NCBI GenBank assembly: GCA_963839535.1
Contig: CAWIVF010000011.1
Coordinates: 131,221 to 195,220 of the forward strand
Length of the DNA: 64,000 bases
Direction of reading: 5' to 3'
Source: RHKX01 sp963839535
GTDB lineage: Bacteria > Actinomycetota > Thermoleophilia > Solirubrobacterales > 70-9
The first letter of the stretch is position 1, and each line of letters opens with the position of its first letter. Both the position numbers and the translations under genes were made by a program. The notes under the pieces were generated by a model, which ran no database searches, was not told the DNA's origin, and saw only the letters and a program-made list of their open reading frames with translations. Below, piece after piece: positions 1-7,443 of this stretch.

Positions 1-148
1 CCAGCTTGGCCGGGCTGATCGGCTTGACCACGCCGGCGTCGGTGAGCACCCGGAGGTTGAACGGGAGGTCGACGATGCTGCCGAGCTGGCCGATCCGAAT
101 CTTCCGTGCCGCCTTCTCAGCAGCCTGTGCGAACCCCGCGCGCCCCAT
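1..148 (-). CDS. N-terminus of a gene leaving the left edge, possibly an AMP-dependent acyl-CoA synthetase
   Basis: Only 49 codons are inside the window, read leftward from an ATG at 148. The peptide begins MGRAGFAQAAEKAARK and continues with GQLGSIVDLPFNLRVL and KPISPAKL. This resembles the N-terminal leader of actinobacterial long-chain acyl-CoA synthetases, but no catalytic motif is in view, so the call is a guess from texture. The same frame stays open upstream of the ATG into the end of ispF, so the true start could be further right. Confidence 0.35.
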   Translation of the reverse strand, partial: MGRAGFAQAAEKAARKIRIGQLGSIVDLPFNLRVLTDAGVVKPISPAKL

Positions 149-158
149 GGGCTGCAGC

Positions 159-645
159 TTATAAGTCTGCTCCGGATCGGCGGCGACGACGGCTCGTACA
201 GCGCGACGGCCATCGCGGCCATGCCCTCGCCGCGGCCGATCGCGCCCAGGCCCTCGTTCGTCGTGGCCTTCACCGTCACCGGCGCCCCGACGGCCTCCGA
301 GAGCCGGGCTTCGATCGCCGCGCGGTGCGGGCCGAGGCGTGGCTCCTCGCAGATCACCGTCGCGTCGACGTTGACCGCGCGTCCACCGATCGCCGCGAGG
401 GCGAGCCGGAGAAGCTCGATCGAGTCGGCGTCGCGCCAGCGCTCGTCGTCGGGCGGGAAGTGGCTGCCGATGTCGCCCGCCCCCGCGGCGCCGAGGAGGG
501 CGTCGATGACGGCGTGGGTGAGGACGTCGGCGTCGGAGTGACCGGTCAGGCCGAGCTCGTGCGGGATCGTCACCCCGCCGAGGATCAGCGGCCGGCCCGC
601 CGCGAAGCGGTGGCTGTCGTATCCGATCCCGACGCGCGCGTTCAT
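159..645 (-). CDS. ispF: 2-C-methyl-D-erythritol 2,4-cyclodiphosphate synthase
   Basis: Fifth step of the MEP isoprenoid pathway: cyclises CDP-methylerythritol phosphate and releases CMP. The start ATG at 645 gives MNARVGIGYDSHRF, with zinc ligands D10 and H12 and a third in the GHSDADVLTHAV stretch (H44). The C-terminal TNEGLGAIGRGEG loop is also present. The start overlaps the stop of the upstream PHP gene (ATGA), indicating translational coupling. In the frame as read there is no stop before the window edge. A one-base indel at about 160-200 would use the TAA at 159-161 and give about 161 residues, normal for the family. Confidence 0.9.
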
Positions 646-1469
646 CCGAGCTCCTCCATCCGCCGTTGCCGGCCCTCGAAGACCGCGATCTCGGCCACTC
701 CGAGATCACCCAGGAAGGCCAGGGCCCGGTCGTAGGCGTAGCCGACCTGCTCGGGCAGGTGGGCGTCGGAGGAGAGCGCGAAGGGCACGCCGGCGTCGAC
801 GCACATCTCGGCGAACGCGGGCGCCGGGTAGATCTCGTCGACGGGCTTGCGGAGCCCGGCGGTCGAGACCTCCACCGCCACCCCGGCTTCGGCGATCGCC
901 TCCACCGCCGGCTCGTAGAAGAAGCGGGGATCCCGCTCCGGGGGCGGGCGATCGGAGCCCCACACCTTGACCAGGTCGGGATGGGCCATCACGTCGTAGA
1001 GCCCGGATCCGGCGGCTGCCGCCAGCTGCTCGAAGTAGCGCGACCAGACGCGGTCGGCGTCGCGGCCCTCGATGTCCCAGACGTCCCAGCGATCCTGATC
1101 GACCGCACCCTCGCCGATGAAGTGGACGGAGCCGATCACGTAGTCGAAGTCGCGCCGCTCGAGCAGGTTCGCGATCCGGTCCTCGGCGCCGGGCACCCAA
1201 TCGGCCTCGATCCCGACCCTGAGCCCGCTCTCGGCGAGGAACTCGCAGTAGGCGTCGAGGTCGTCGGTCGCCTGCTCGACCCAGAAGGGATGGCGCCACA
1301 CGTCGAGGGCCTGGCTGAAGCGATGGATGTGCTCGGAGACGCCGAGCTCGCCGATCCCGGCCGCCTCGGCCGCCTCGCGGTAGCGCTCGGCGTTGGCGCT
1401 CGTGAAGTAGCTCTCCGCCGCGGTGTCCGGCTCGTCCGGGCGGAGGTGCACGTGGTAGTCGGTGAGCAC
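642..1469 (-). CDS. PHP-domain phosphoesterase (histidinol-phosphatase family)
   Basis: About 275 residues. The start is a GTG at 1469, giving the metal-binding N-terminus VLTDYHVHLRPDEP (HxH). Further PHP ligands are visible as SEHIHRF, GIEADW, GSVHFI, MAHPDL and LSSDAHLPEQVGYA. The family hydrolyses phosphate monoesters with a trinuclear metal centre; histidinol phosphate is the usual named substrate, but no his genes are nearby, so the substrate is open. It ends in an ATGA overlap with ispF. A longer upstream frame merges with ispD only because of the ispD frame break. Confidence 0.8.
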   Translation of the reverse strand: MLTDYHVHLRPDEPDTAAESYFTSANAERYREAAEAAGIGELGVSEHIHRFSQALDVWRHPFWVEQATDDLDAYCEFLAESGLRVGIEADWVPGAEDRIANLLERRDFDYVIGSVHFIGEGAVDQDRWDVWDIEGRDADRVWSRYFEQLAAAAGSGLYDVMAHPDLVKVWGSDRPPPERDPRFFYEPAVEAIAEAGVAVEVSTAGLRKPVDEIYPAPAFAEMCVDAGVPFALSSDAHLPEQVGYAYDRALAFLGDLGVAEIAVFEGRQRRMEELG

Positions 1470-1643
1470 CCGGGTTACCCTAGATGGATCAAGGCGCTCG
1501 GCGACATCGGGATCTCGCTTGCCGTCTTCGCCGCGGTCGCCGCCCTTGCGGCCGCCCTCGGCGCGGCGAACATGGGCACCGCGCTCGGCGTCGGGCAGGT
1601 CGCCTTCGTCTTCGCGGCCTGCTTCGTGATGCTGCGCCGCTAG
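1452..1643 (+). CDS. Small two-helix membrane protein wedged between ispD and the PHP gene
   Basis: A rightward frame encodes IKALGDIGISLAVFAAV and then LGVGQVAFVFAACFVMLRR before TAG at 1641-1643. This is two hydrophobic segments with a basic C-terminal end, typical of real small membrane proteins and unlike an antisense shadow. The start is unclear. GTG at 1452 is in frame but overlaps the PHP start. An ATG at 1484 is one base out of frame and would give MIKALGDIG if one G were an error. The stop overlaps the ispD stop by a few bases. Confidence 0.55.
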   Translation: MVVGEHPGYPRWIKALGDIGISLAVFAAVAALAAALGAANMGTALGVGQVAFVFAACFVMLRR

Positions 1644-2339
1644 GGCCCGGCCTCGAGCAGCGCCGCCGCGATCAGCACGTCCTCGGGCGTGGTCACCTTC
1701 AGGTTGCCTGCGCCGGCCGGCTCCAGCAGGACCGTCCCGCCGGCGCGCTCGATCAGCCAGGCCTCGTCGGTGGCGAGCTCCAGCTCGCCCGCCGCCTCGG
1801 CCCGGGCCTGCGCGTCGCGGAGCGCCTCGACTCGAAAGGCCTGCGGGGTCTGCGCCGCCCAGAGCAGATCCCGGTCGAGAGTGCCGGCGACGGTCGCGCC
1901 GCCCTCCTCCCCGCTCCGCCCACCCGCGCGCTTGACGGTGTCGGCGATGGGCGCCGCGGCGATCACTCCGCTCGCCTCGGGTGAGGCGGCCAGCCGCGCG
2001 ACGATCCGGTCCACGAGCTCGGCGGTCACCAGCGGCCTCGCGGCATCGTGGATCGCGACGAGCTCGCCATCGCAGGCCGCCAGGGCAAGCGCCACCGACT
2101 CCGCGCGGGTGGCTCCACCGGCGATGACCCGTGCCGGCGTGCCCCCGCAGGACTCGTTCGACCGCGGCCGCCGCCTCGTCCTCCGCGCCGGGAGGCGCGG
2201 CCACGACGATCGACTCGATCGAGTCAGCCGCATCGAGGGCCAGCAGCGACCACTCGATCAGGGGGCGCCCGCCGACCTCGGCGAACGCCTTGGGGCCGCC
2301 GGCTCCGAGCCTCTGCCCGGAGCCGGCGGCCGCCAGCAC
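1640..2339 (-). CDS. ispD: 2-C-methyl-D-erythritol 4-phosphate cytidylyltransferase (frame broken)
   Basis: Third MEP-pathway step: transfers CMP to methylerythritol phosphate. The N-terminal nucleotide-binding signature is LAAAGSGQRLGAGGPKAF. Downstream are AIHDAARPLVTAE, WAAQTPQAFRVEAL, ATDEAWLIE and the C-terminal NLKVTTPEDVLIA. These lie in two frames that meet near 2140-2165, at a run of five C in the + strand, so a single homopolymer indel is the simplest explanation. GTG at 2339 is the first usual start; residues upstream (RATG) look protein-like, so the start may lie nearer the carD stop. It forms an operon with carD, the PHP gene and ispF. Confidence 0.88.
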
Positions 2340-2359
2340 GCCAGTGGCGCGGGGTCCGC

Positions 2360-2923
2360 TCAGGCGGGGGTCCCGGCGCCGAAGCGGTCGGTGAGGAGGC
2401 CGTCGAGGTACTCCTCGGCGCCGTCCTCGTCAGTGTCGAGCGCGTACATGAACTCCGAGGCGAGGATCTTCTTCGCCCGGGTGTACATCTGCTTCTCGCC
2501 GGTCGACAGGCCCTTCTCGATCTCGCGGATCGCGAGGTTGCGGACGACCTCGGCGAGCTCGAAGACGTCGCCGGTCTTGATCTTCTCGCGGTTGTGCTTG
2601 AAGCGGCGGTTCCAGTTCTTGGGCATCTCGGAGACGTCGTCGCTCAACACCGCGGTCACCCGCTTGACGTCCTCCTCGCCGATCACGCGACGCAGCCCTG
2701 CCATCGCTGCGTTCTCGCAAGGGACCTGCACGGTCATGTCGTTGTGCAGGATCTTGATCGTCAGATAGTCCCGCTCCTCGCCGAGCAGCTTCTTGGTCTC
2801 CTTCTTGTGGACCACGCCGGCGCCGTGATGCGGGTACACGACGTTGTCGCCGACCTCGAACACGGTGTGGATGTGCTCCAGGTCGAGGTCCTCTTCAGTG
2901 ATCTCGTCAACTAGCTCGGGAAT
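2360..2923 (-). CDS. carD: CarD-family transcriptional regulator
   Basis: RNA-polymerase-binding factor that stabilises open promoter complexes. The N-terminal RNAP-interaction domain reads VFEVGDNVVYPHHGAGVV, followed by LTIKILHNDMTVQVPCENA. The C-terminal helical DNA-binding half contains EMPKNWNRRFKHNREK and YTRAKKILASEF. The frame has no ATG at the right place. A perfect AGGAGG lies six bases before an ATT codon at 2923 (IPELVDEITEEDLDL), giving 187 residues. A GTG at 2863 would give 167 and a more standard N-terminus. I favour the ATT because of the ribosome site. The carD-ispD-ispF order is typical of actinobacteria. Confidence 0.88.
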   Translation of the reverse strand: MPELVDEITEEDLDLEHIHTVFEVGDNVVYPHHGAGVVHKKETKKLLGEERDYLTIKILHNDMTVQVPCENAAMAGLRRVIGEEDVKRVTAVLSDDVSEMPKNWNRRFKHNREKIKTGDVFELAEVVRNLAIREIEKGLSTGEKQMYTRAKKILASEFMYALDTDEDGAEEYLDGLLTDRFGAGTPA

Positions 2924-2929
2924 CGTCTG

Positions 2930-2935
2930 CCTCCT
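2930..2935 (-). promoter_or_regulatory. Strong Shine-Dalgarno before an ATT codon of carD
   Basis: AGGAGG on the minus strand, six bases upstream of ATT (2923-2921) in the carD frame. It is the best ribosome-binding site near the gene and supports a rare ATT start rather than the internal GTG. Confidence 0.5.
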
Positions 2936-2963
2936 GGTGGTTAGCGGCGCCCTCGTGGCGCCG

Positions 2964-4076
2964 TCATATGAGTGGGTACCGCTCGAAGACCTCGGACTCG
3001 CGCACGCGGTCGAGGCCCTCCCGGATGTCGGCGGCGCGGTCCTTGCCGACGCCTTCGACCGCCGCAAGCTCGTCGTCGGTGGCCGCGAGGATCTCCTCGA
3101 GGCTGCCGAACCGGCGAATCACCTTCTCGCCGACCAGCCGCGGCAGGCGCGGGATCCGGCCAAGCGCGCGGTAGCCGCGCGCCGAGACGTGGAGGTCGTG
3201 AGGGTTCACCTTGCGGTCGTGGCCGAACAGCTCAGCCAGCCGGCCGAGATCCAGAAGCTCCTGGTGCTGGAGCTTCGAGAGCTCCGCGAGGGTGGTGTCG
3301 AGGGTGGCCTCGGAGTCGTCGGGCGCGTAGTCGCGGATCAGCGCGGCGCGGTCGGCGAGCACGCCGAAGGCGGTCTCCTCGAGCTGCATCTCGATCAGCC
3401 GCCCCTCCGACCCGAGCTCGATGATGTAGCGCTCGACCTCGTTGCCGGTGCGCAGCAGGAGCTCGGAGCGCTGGACCACCGTGAGCACGTCGTGGAGGCT
3501 CGCCGCGCCGGCCATCTCGACCGTGGTCAGCCGCGCCGCGACGCGGTCGAGGCGCAGCCGGTACTTCTCGAGCGTCGCGAGGCCCTGATTGGCCTTGCTG
3601 AGGACGGTCGGGATGTCCTGAAGGATGTACTTCGTCCCGCCGAGGTAGATCGAGACGACGTCGCGGCGCGCGGAGATCGCGATGACGAGCGCCTTCGTCT
3701 GCCTGGCGACGCGCTCGGCGGTCCGGTGCCGGGTGCCGGTCTCGGAGGAGTGGATCGTCGGATCCGGCATGAGCTGCACGTTTGCCCATGAGATCTTCTT
3801 GGCCTCGGGGTCGAGGACGATCGCGCCGTCCATCTTCGCCACCTGGTAGATCAGCCCCGGCGTGTAGTCCACGTCCAGCTTGAGACCGCCGGAGAACAGG
3901 AACGAGATCTCCTCGGGCTCGCCGATGACGATCATCGCGCCGGTCGAGGCATGGATCACGTTGTCGATCCCCTCGCGGAGCGTGGTGCCGGGAGCGACCA
4001 TGTCGAGAGCCCTCAGCAGCCTCGGATCCTGGTGCACCAGCGCAACCGTTGTGTCATCCCAGGGAGCCAGCGCCAT
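2964..4076 (-). CDS. disA: DNA-integrity scanning diadenylate cyclase DisA
   Basis: Makes c-di-AMP from two ATP and pauses at branched DNA. The DAC domain carries the catalytic MDGAIVLD and the TGTRHRTAERVA (DGA and RHR) motifs, here at roughly residues 80-90 and 113-124. A central helical linker follows, then a C-terminal HhH region (LPRLVGEKVIRRFGSLEEI and AVEGVGKDRA). Length is 370 residues from ATG at 4076; a TTG at 4088 is an alternative start. It sits directly downstream of radA, the same pairing as in Bacillus, where RadA controls DisA. Confidence 0.95.
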   Translation of the reverse strand: MALAPWDDTTVALVHQDPRLLRALDMVAPGTTLREGIDNVIHASTGAMIVIGEPEEISFLFSGGLKLDVDYTPGLIYQVAKMDGAIVLDPEAKKISWANVQLMPDPTIHSSETGTRHRTAERVARQTKALVIAISARRDVVSIYLGGTKYILQDIPTVLSKANQGLATLEKYRLRLDRVAARLTTVEMAGAASLHDVLTVVQRSELLLRTGNEVERYIIELGSEGRLIEMQLEETAFGVLADRAALIRDYAPDDSEATLDTTLAELSKLQHQELLDLGRLAELFGHDRKVNPHDLHVSARGYRALGRIPRLPRLVGEKVIRRFGSLEEILAATDDELAAVEGVGKDRAADIREGLDRVRESEVFERYPLI

Positions 4077-4117
4077 GACCAGAGTCAATGATGGCAGACC
4101 CGCCTAAATCCCCCGGT

Positions 4118-4219
4118 CCTGACGGACTAGGAGCCGCAATTTCTGCGTCATCCTCGGCTCACTGCCGGAGGCAGCATCGCCTCGTCTTCCTTGACCTAGC
4201 GGCTCCCAGTCTCGTCAGG
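4118..4219 (-). repeat. Palindromic element, copy A, at the 3' end of radA
   Basis: A 102 bp unit bounded by imperfect ~20 bp inverted arms (4118-4137 and 4199-4219, about 19 of 21 positions pairing). Read on the minus strand it matches the plus strand of copy B (17531-17634) over its whole length at roughly 75% identity by eye, including TCAAGGAAGA and GATGACGC. It spans the radA stop and encodes the last ~20 residues, beginning LTRLGAARSRK. Confidence 0.7.
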
Positions 4220-5610
4220 CGGCCTGGCGGAGCGAGCGCCCGCTGCTCTCCCCGGGCTCCCGCCAGGGCCTCACGCAGGGTGGCCGACATCGCCATCCCG
4301 CCCGGCGCCTCGCGGATACGCGGGCCGAGGACCGGCGAGAGCCCGAACTTGAGCGCCTCCGCCACCCGGCGCTCGGCGTGGGCGACGTAGCGGAGCTCAC
4401 CGGTCAGGCCGACCTCCCCGAAGCAGGCGAGTGGCTTGCCCGACCCGTCGCCGAGCGGCTCGCCCCGGTGCGCGGACGCCACGGCGAGGGCGATCGCGAG
4501 GTCCGCCCCGGGCTCGTCGACCCGGACTCCTCCCGCCACGTTGACGAAGACGTCGGCCCCGCCGACCTGGACCCCGCCGTGGCGGGCGAGGACGGCGAGG
4601 ATCATCGCCAGGCGATTGCGGTCGATCCCGTTGGCGACGCGACGCGGCGGGACCGCCTCGGTCGGCGCGACCAGCGCCTGGACCTCGACGAGCAACGGAC
4701 GGGTGCCCTCCATCGCGCAGAGGACCACCGAGCCGGCCGCCTGGGTGGCCTCGCCGACGAAGCGGGCGGACGGATCCTCCACCTCGACCAGCCCGCCGGC
4801 GCGCATCTCGAAGACGCCGAGCTCGCTCGTGGCGCCGAAGCGGTTCTTCAGCGCTCGCAGGGTCCGGTAGGAGCGCTCGCGCTCACCCTCGAACAGCAGG
4901 ACGCAGTCGACGAGGTGCTCGAGCACGCGCGGTCCGGCGACGGCGCCGTCCTTCGTCACGTGGCCGACCAGGATCAGGGCGCACTCGTTGCGCTTGGCGA
5001 CCTCCATCAGCGCGTTCGCCGCCTCGCGCACCTGGGCGACCGAGCCCGGGGCGCTCGTGAGGTCGGCGGAGTGGAGAGTCTGGACCGAGTCGATCACGCA
5101 GGCCTGCGGGCGCTCCGACTCGATCGCCGCGACGACGCTGGCGAGGTCGGTCTCGGCCAGGGCCGGCACGTCGAGCGCGCCGGCGCCGAGGCGCTCGGCC
5201 CGCATCCGCACCTGGGCCGCCGACTCCTCGCCGGTGACGTAGAGGACGCCGCGTCCCGCCGCGGCGAGGTTGCCGAGGGCCATCGCGGTGATCGTGCTCT
5301 TGCCGATCCCCGGCGAGCCGCCGAGCAGGACGAGCGATCCGGGGACCAGGCCACCGCCGAGGACCCGGTCGAGCTCGCCGATCCCGGTGCCGAGCCGCTC
5401 CTCGCGCGGGGACTCGACGTCGCGCAGGGGGACGGAGCGCGGCGGCGCGGCGCGACCGCCGCCCTTGCCGATCCCGGATCGCTTCGACGCCGGGACGATC
5501 GCGACCTCGTCGAGGGTGTTCCACTCGCTGCATCCCGGGCACTGCCCCGCCCAGGCGAAGGTCTCCTGCCCGCACTCGCGGCAGACGTATTTGCTGCGGG
5601 CCTTGGCCAT
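4159..5610 (-). CDS. radA: DNA repair protein RadA
   Basis: RecA-like branch-migration ATPase, 483 residues. The N-terminal zinc finger is YVCRECGQETFAWAGQCPGC (C10, C13, C24, C27 region). Walker A is GGSPGIGKST near residue 92, and the RadA-specific LKNRFG motif is followed by a C-terminal Lon-like domain (VFVNVAGGVRVDEPGADLA). Conserved protein appears to end near ALAGARGEQRALAPP. The remaining LTRLGAARSRKTRRCCLRQ is supplied by the palindromic element. disA follows, with its ATG 82 bp beyond the radA stop. Confidence 0.95.
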   Translation of the reverse strand: MAKARSKYVCRECGQETFAWAGQCPGCSEWNTLDEVAIVPASKRSGIGKGGGRAAPPRSVPLRDVESPREERLGTGIGELDRVLGGGLVPGSLVLLGGSPGIGKSTITAMALGNLAAAGRGVLYVTGEESAAQVRMRAERLGAGALDVPALAETDLASVVAAIESERPQACVIDSVQTLHSADLTSAPGSVAQVREAANALMEVAKRNECALILVGHVTKDGAVAGPRVLEHLVDCVLLFEGERERSYRTLRALKNRFGATSELGVFEMRAGGLVEVEDPSARFVGEATQAAGSVVLCAMEGTRPLLVEVQALVAPTEAVPPRRVANGIDRNRLAMILAVLARHGGVQVGGADVFVNVAGGVRVDEPGADLAIALAVASAHRGEPLGDGSGKPLACFGEVGLTGELRYVAHAERRVAEALKFGLSPVLGPRIREAPGGMAMSATLREALAGARGEQRALAPPGRLTRLGAARSRKTRRCCLRQ

Positions 5611-6007
5611 CCGTCGATCCTGCCAAGCCCGCAGGACGGTGCTTCGCCCTGCTTCACCGATCGAGCGGCCGGCGGTGAGACCGACCTAAGGGTCCCGGTG
5701 GGACCATCAGATCGGTTTCACGCCTACATGAGGGCGCTCTCGCCCTCGGAGACCCCGACCGGAGGCCGGACAGGCTCACTTTGCATGGAATGCAGGCCTG
5801 TTCGCCAGGCCGGAGCGTCATTGCGTATTGACCCGGTCAGAGCAGGCCGATCCGCAACGAAGCTGCTCAGTGAGTCACTTCGACGGGATTTGCTGACCTC
5901 ACAGGTCAGTGATCCGGGTCGAAGGTGCCTCGTGGGAGGTTCAGGCTTCCCTTGGACGAGAAGCGGACCTCGGCGGAGTCCCCTCGGAGGTCAACAGCGT
6001 TCCGCCA
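5611..6007. other. Intergenic spacer upstream of radA with clustered hairpins
   Basis: About 400 bp without a convincing gene. It holds four compact inverted repeats: GGTCCC-ggt-GGGACC (5691-5705) inside an outer ACCGA/TCGGT pair (5680-5684 and 5712-5716), TGCAT-gga-ATGCA (5782-5794), GGCCTG-ttcgc-CAGGCC (5795-5811) and CTGACCT-cac-AGGTCAG (5893-5909). The right part may carry the promoter of the genes that follow; no clear -35/-10 pair stands out. Confidence 0.4.
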
Positions 6008-6196
6008 GTGAAGAGGGCTCTGTCAGTGATTCTGCTGATTGCTGTCGTGGCCCTCGGCTGCGGGGAAGGCGAGAGCGGCGTGCCCGGCGATTGGCCCGAA
6101 CCGTGTCTGCGTGGAGGGGTCGCTCTCCAGGGGGCGGCTCGCTTCGTCAAGGGCGATGCCACTCTTCTACGTAGTCGTGAGGCTGCCGACGTCTGA
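6008..6196 (+). CDS. Short putative lipoprotein or secreted remnant
   Basis: GTG-started frame of 62 residues beginning MKRALSVILLIAVVALGCGE: a basic start, hydrophobic core and a cysteine placed like a lipobox, although ALGC is a weak match. The rest (CLRGGVALQGAARFVKG) shows no domain. It lacks a good ribosome site (a GGAGG lies too far upstream). It may be the 5' part of a broken or decayed gene. Confidence 0.35.
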   Translation: MKRALSVILLIAVVALGCGEGESGVPGDWPEPCLRGGVALQGAARFVKGDATLLRSREAADV

Positions 6197-6307
6197 CCTC
6201 GTACCCGTCAGGCCAGGTGCTGAGACCCGCTTGGGCAAGAAGTAGGTTCCGACTCTGCTCAAATGACCGCCAGGCTGGCCGTCGCAACACCGAAAAGGAG
6301 ACGAGAG

Positions 6308-6838
6308 ATGGGCAAGCTGATCGCTTCAACGCAGGCCACGGTCGACGGCGTCGTGGACCCGGTCGGCCCGTGGGTGCAGCCCGACGGCGACCACGGCGTC
6401 TACTCGTTCGAGCGACAGGCGAGATCAAGCGGGCTCGTGCTGGGCCGCAAGACGTATGAGGGGCTTGCGGCCTACTGGCCGGAGCAGTCGGGCAGGTGGG
6501 CGGACATGCTCAACCCGATGGCCAAGTACGTCGGCTCGAACACCCTCTCAGGCGATCTGGACTGGAACGCGACTGCGATCGAGGGGGACCTCGCTGTGGC
6601 GATCCCGAAGCTGAAGGACGAGGTGGACGGTGACCTGTTCATGCACGGGAGCGGCGAGTTCGCCTACGCGCTCGCGGACAGGGGCCTGATCGACGAGTAC
6701 GAGGTCTACGTTAACCCGCTCGTCTGGGGCAAGGGAGACGTCCACGTGCTCGGCGACAGGGGGACGTTGCGAATGGAGCTCGAGGGCGTGAAGCGCTTCG
6801 ACTCCGGCGTCGTCCTCCTCACCTATCGTCCGGCGTAG
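6308..6838 (+). CDS. Dihydrofolate reductase/RibD C-terminal family protein
   Basis: 176 residues; ATG at 6308 preceded by AAGGAG with good spacing. The fold is recognised from the N-terminal KLIASTQATVDGVVDP, the nucleotide-binding LVLGRKTYEGLAAYWP, the GDLFMHGSGEFAYALADRGL segment and the final RFDSGVVLLTYRPA. Members are NADPH-dependent reductases of unknown physiological substrate, common in actinobacteria. It overlaps the start of a second member of the same superfamily, so the two are co-transcribed and probably a tandem divergence. Confidence 0.85.
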   Translation: MGKLIASTQATVDGVVDPVGPWVQPDGDHGVYSFERQARSSGLVLGRKTYEGLAAYWPEQSGRWADMLNPMAKYVGSNTLSGDLDWNATAIEGDLAVAIPKLKDEVDGDLFMHGSGEFAYALADRGLIDEYEVYVNPLVWGKGDVHVLGDRGTLRMELEGVKRFDSGVVLLTYRPA

Positions 6839-7443
6839 TGCCGGACACCACCTGCCACATGTCGATCTCGCTGGACGGCTTCGTCGCCGGGCCGGACCAG
6901 AGTCGTGACGACCCGCTGGGCAAGCGCGGCAAGGAGGTGCACGCCTGGCACCTGGGCGACGAGCGCGCCAACGAGGCCGACGAGACGGCGGCCGGCTGGC
7001 TCATGCGCCCGCGCGGCGCCTATGTGATGGGCCGCAACATGTTCGGGCCGATCCGCGGTGAGTGGGATGAGGACTGGCGTGGGTGGTGGGGGCCCGAGCC
7101 GCCGTACCACGCTCCCGTGTTCGTCCTCACCCATCACGCCCGCGAGCCGATCGAGATGGAGGGCGGGACGACCTTCCACTTCGTCACCGGCGGATTCGAC
7201 GCTGCCTACGCGCAGGCGCGCGAGACCGCCGGCGACGAGGGCGTGGACATCGCGGGGGGCGCCTCGACCGTGCGGCAGGCGCTCCTCGCGGGAGTCGTCG
7301 ACGAGCTCACGCTCGACGTCGCCCCGGTTCTGCTCGGGTCCGGCGAGCGGATCTTCGACGGCGTCGATTCCCTCGACATGGAGCCGGTGGAGGTGCTGCA
7401 CTCGCCGCTGGCGACGCACATCCGGTATCGCCGGGTGGGCTAG
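6838..7443 (+). CDS. Second dihydrofolate reductase/RibD-like protein
   Basis: 201 residues; the GTG start overlaps the preceding TAG by one base. N-terminal CHMSISLDGFVAGPDQS is the hallmark start of the RibD_C/DHFR-like family, followed by AYVMGRNMFGPI, PVFVLTHHARE, the VDIAGGASTVRQALLAGVVD helix and LLGSGERIFDG. It is longer than its neighbour and not closely similar, so this is an old tandem pair. Function within the family is unknown; it could reduce a pterin, a flavin precursor or a small carbonyl compound. Confidence 0.85.
   Translation: MPDTTCHMSISLDGFVAGPDQSRDDPLGKRGKEVHAWHLGDERANEADETAAGWLMRPRGAYVMGRNMFGPIRGEWDEDWRGWWGPEPPYHAPVFVLTHHAREPIEMEGGTTFHFVTGGFDAAYAQARETAGDEGVDIAGGASTVRQALLAGVVDELTLDVAPVLLGSGERIFDGVDSLDMEPVEVLHSPLATHIRYRRVG

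Noticed and set aside
642..2339. Fusion of ispD and PHP phosphatase
   Set aside because: The middle of the long frame is Arg-rich nonsense; the real IspD C-terminal half is in another frame.
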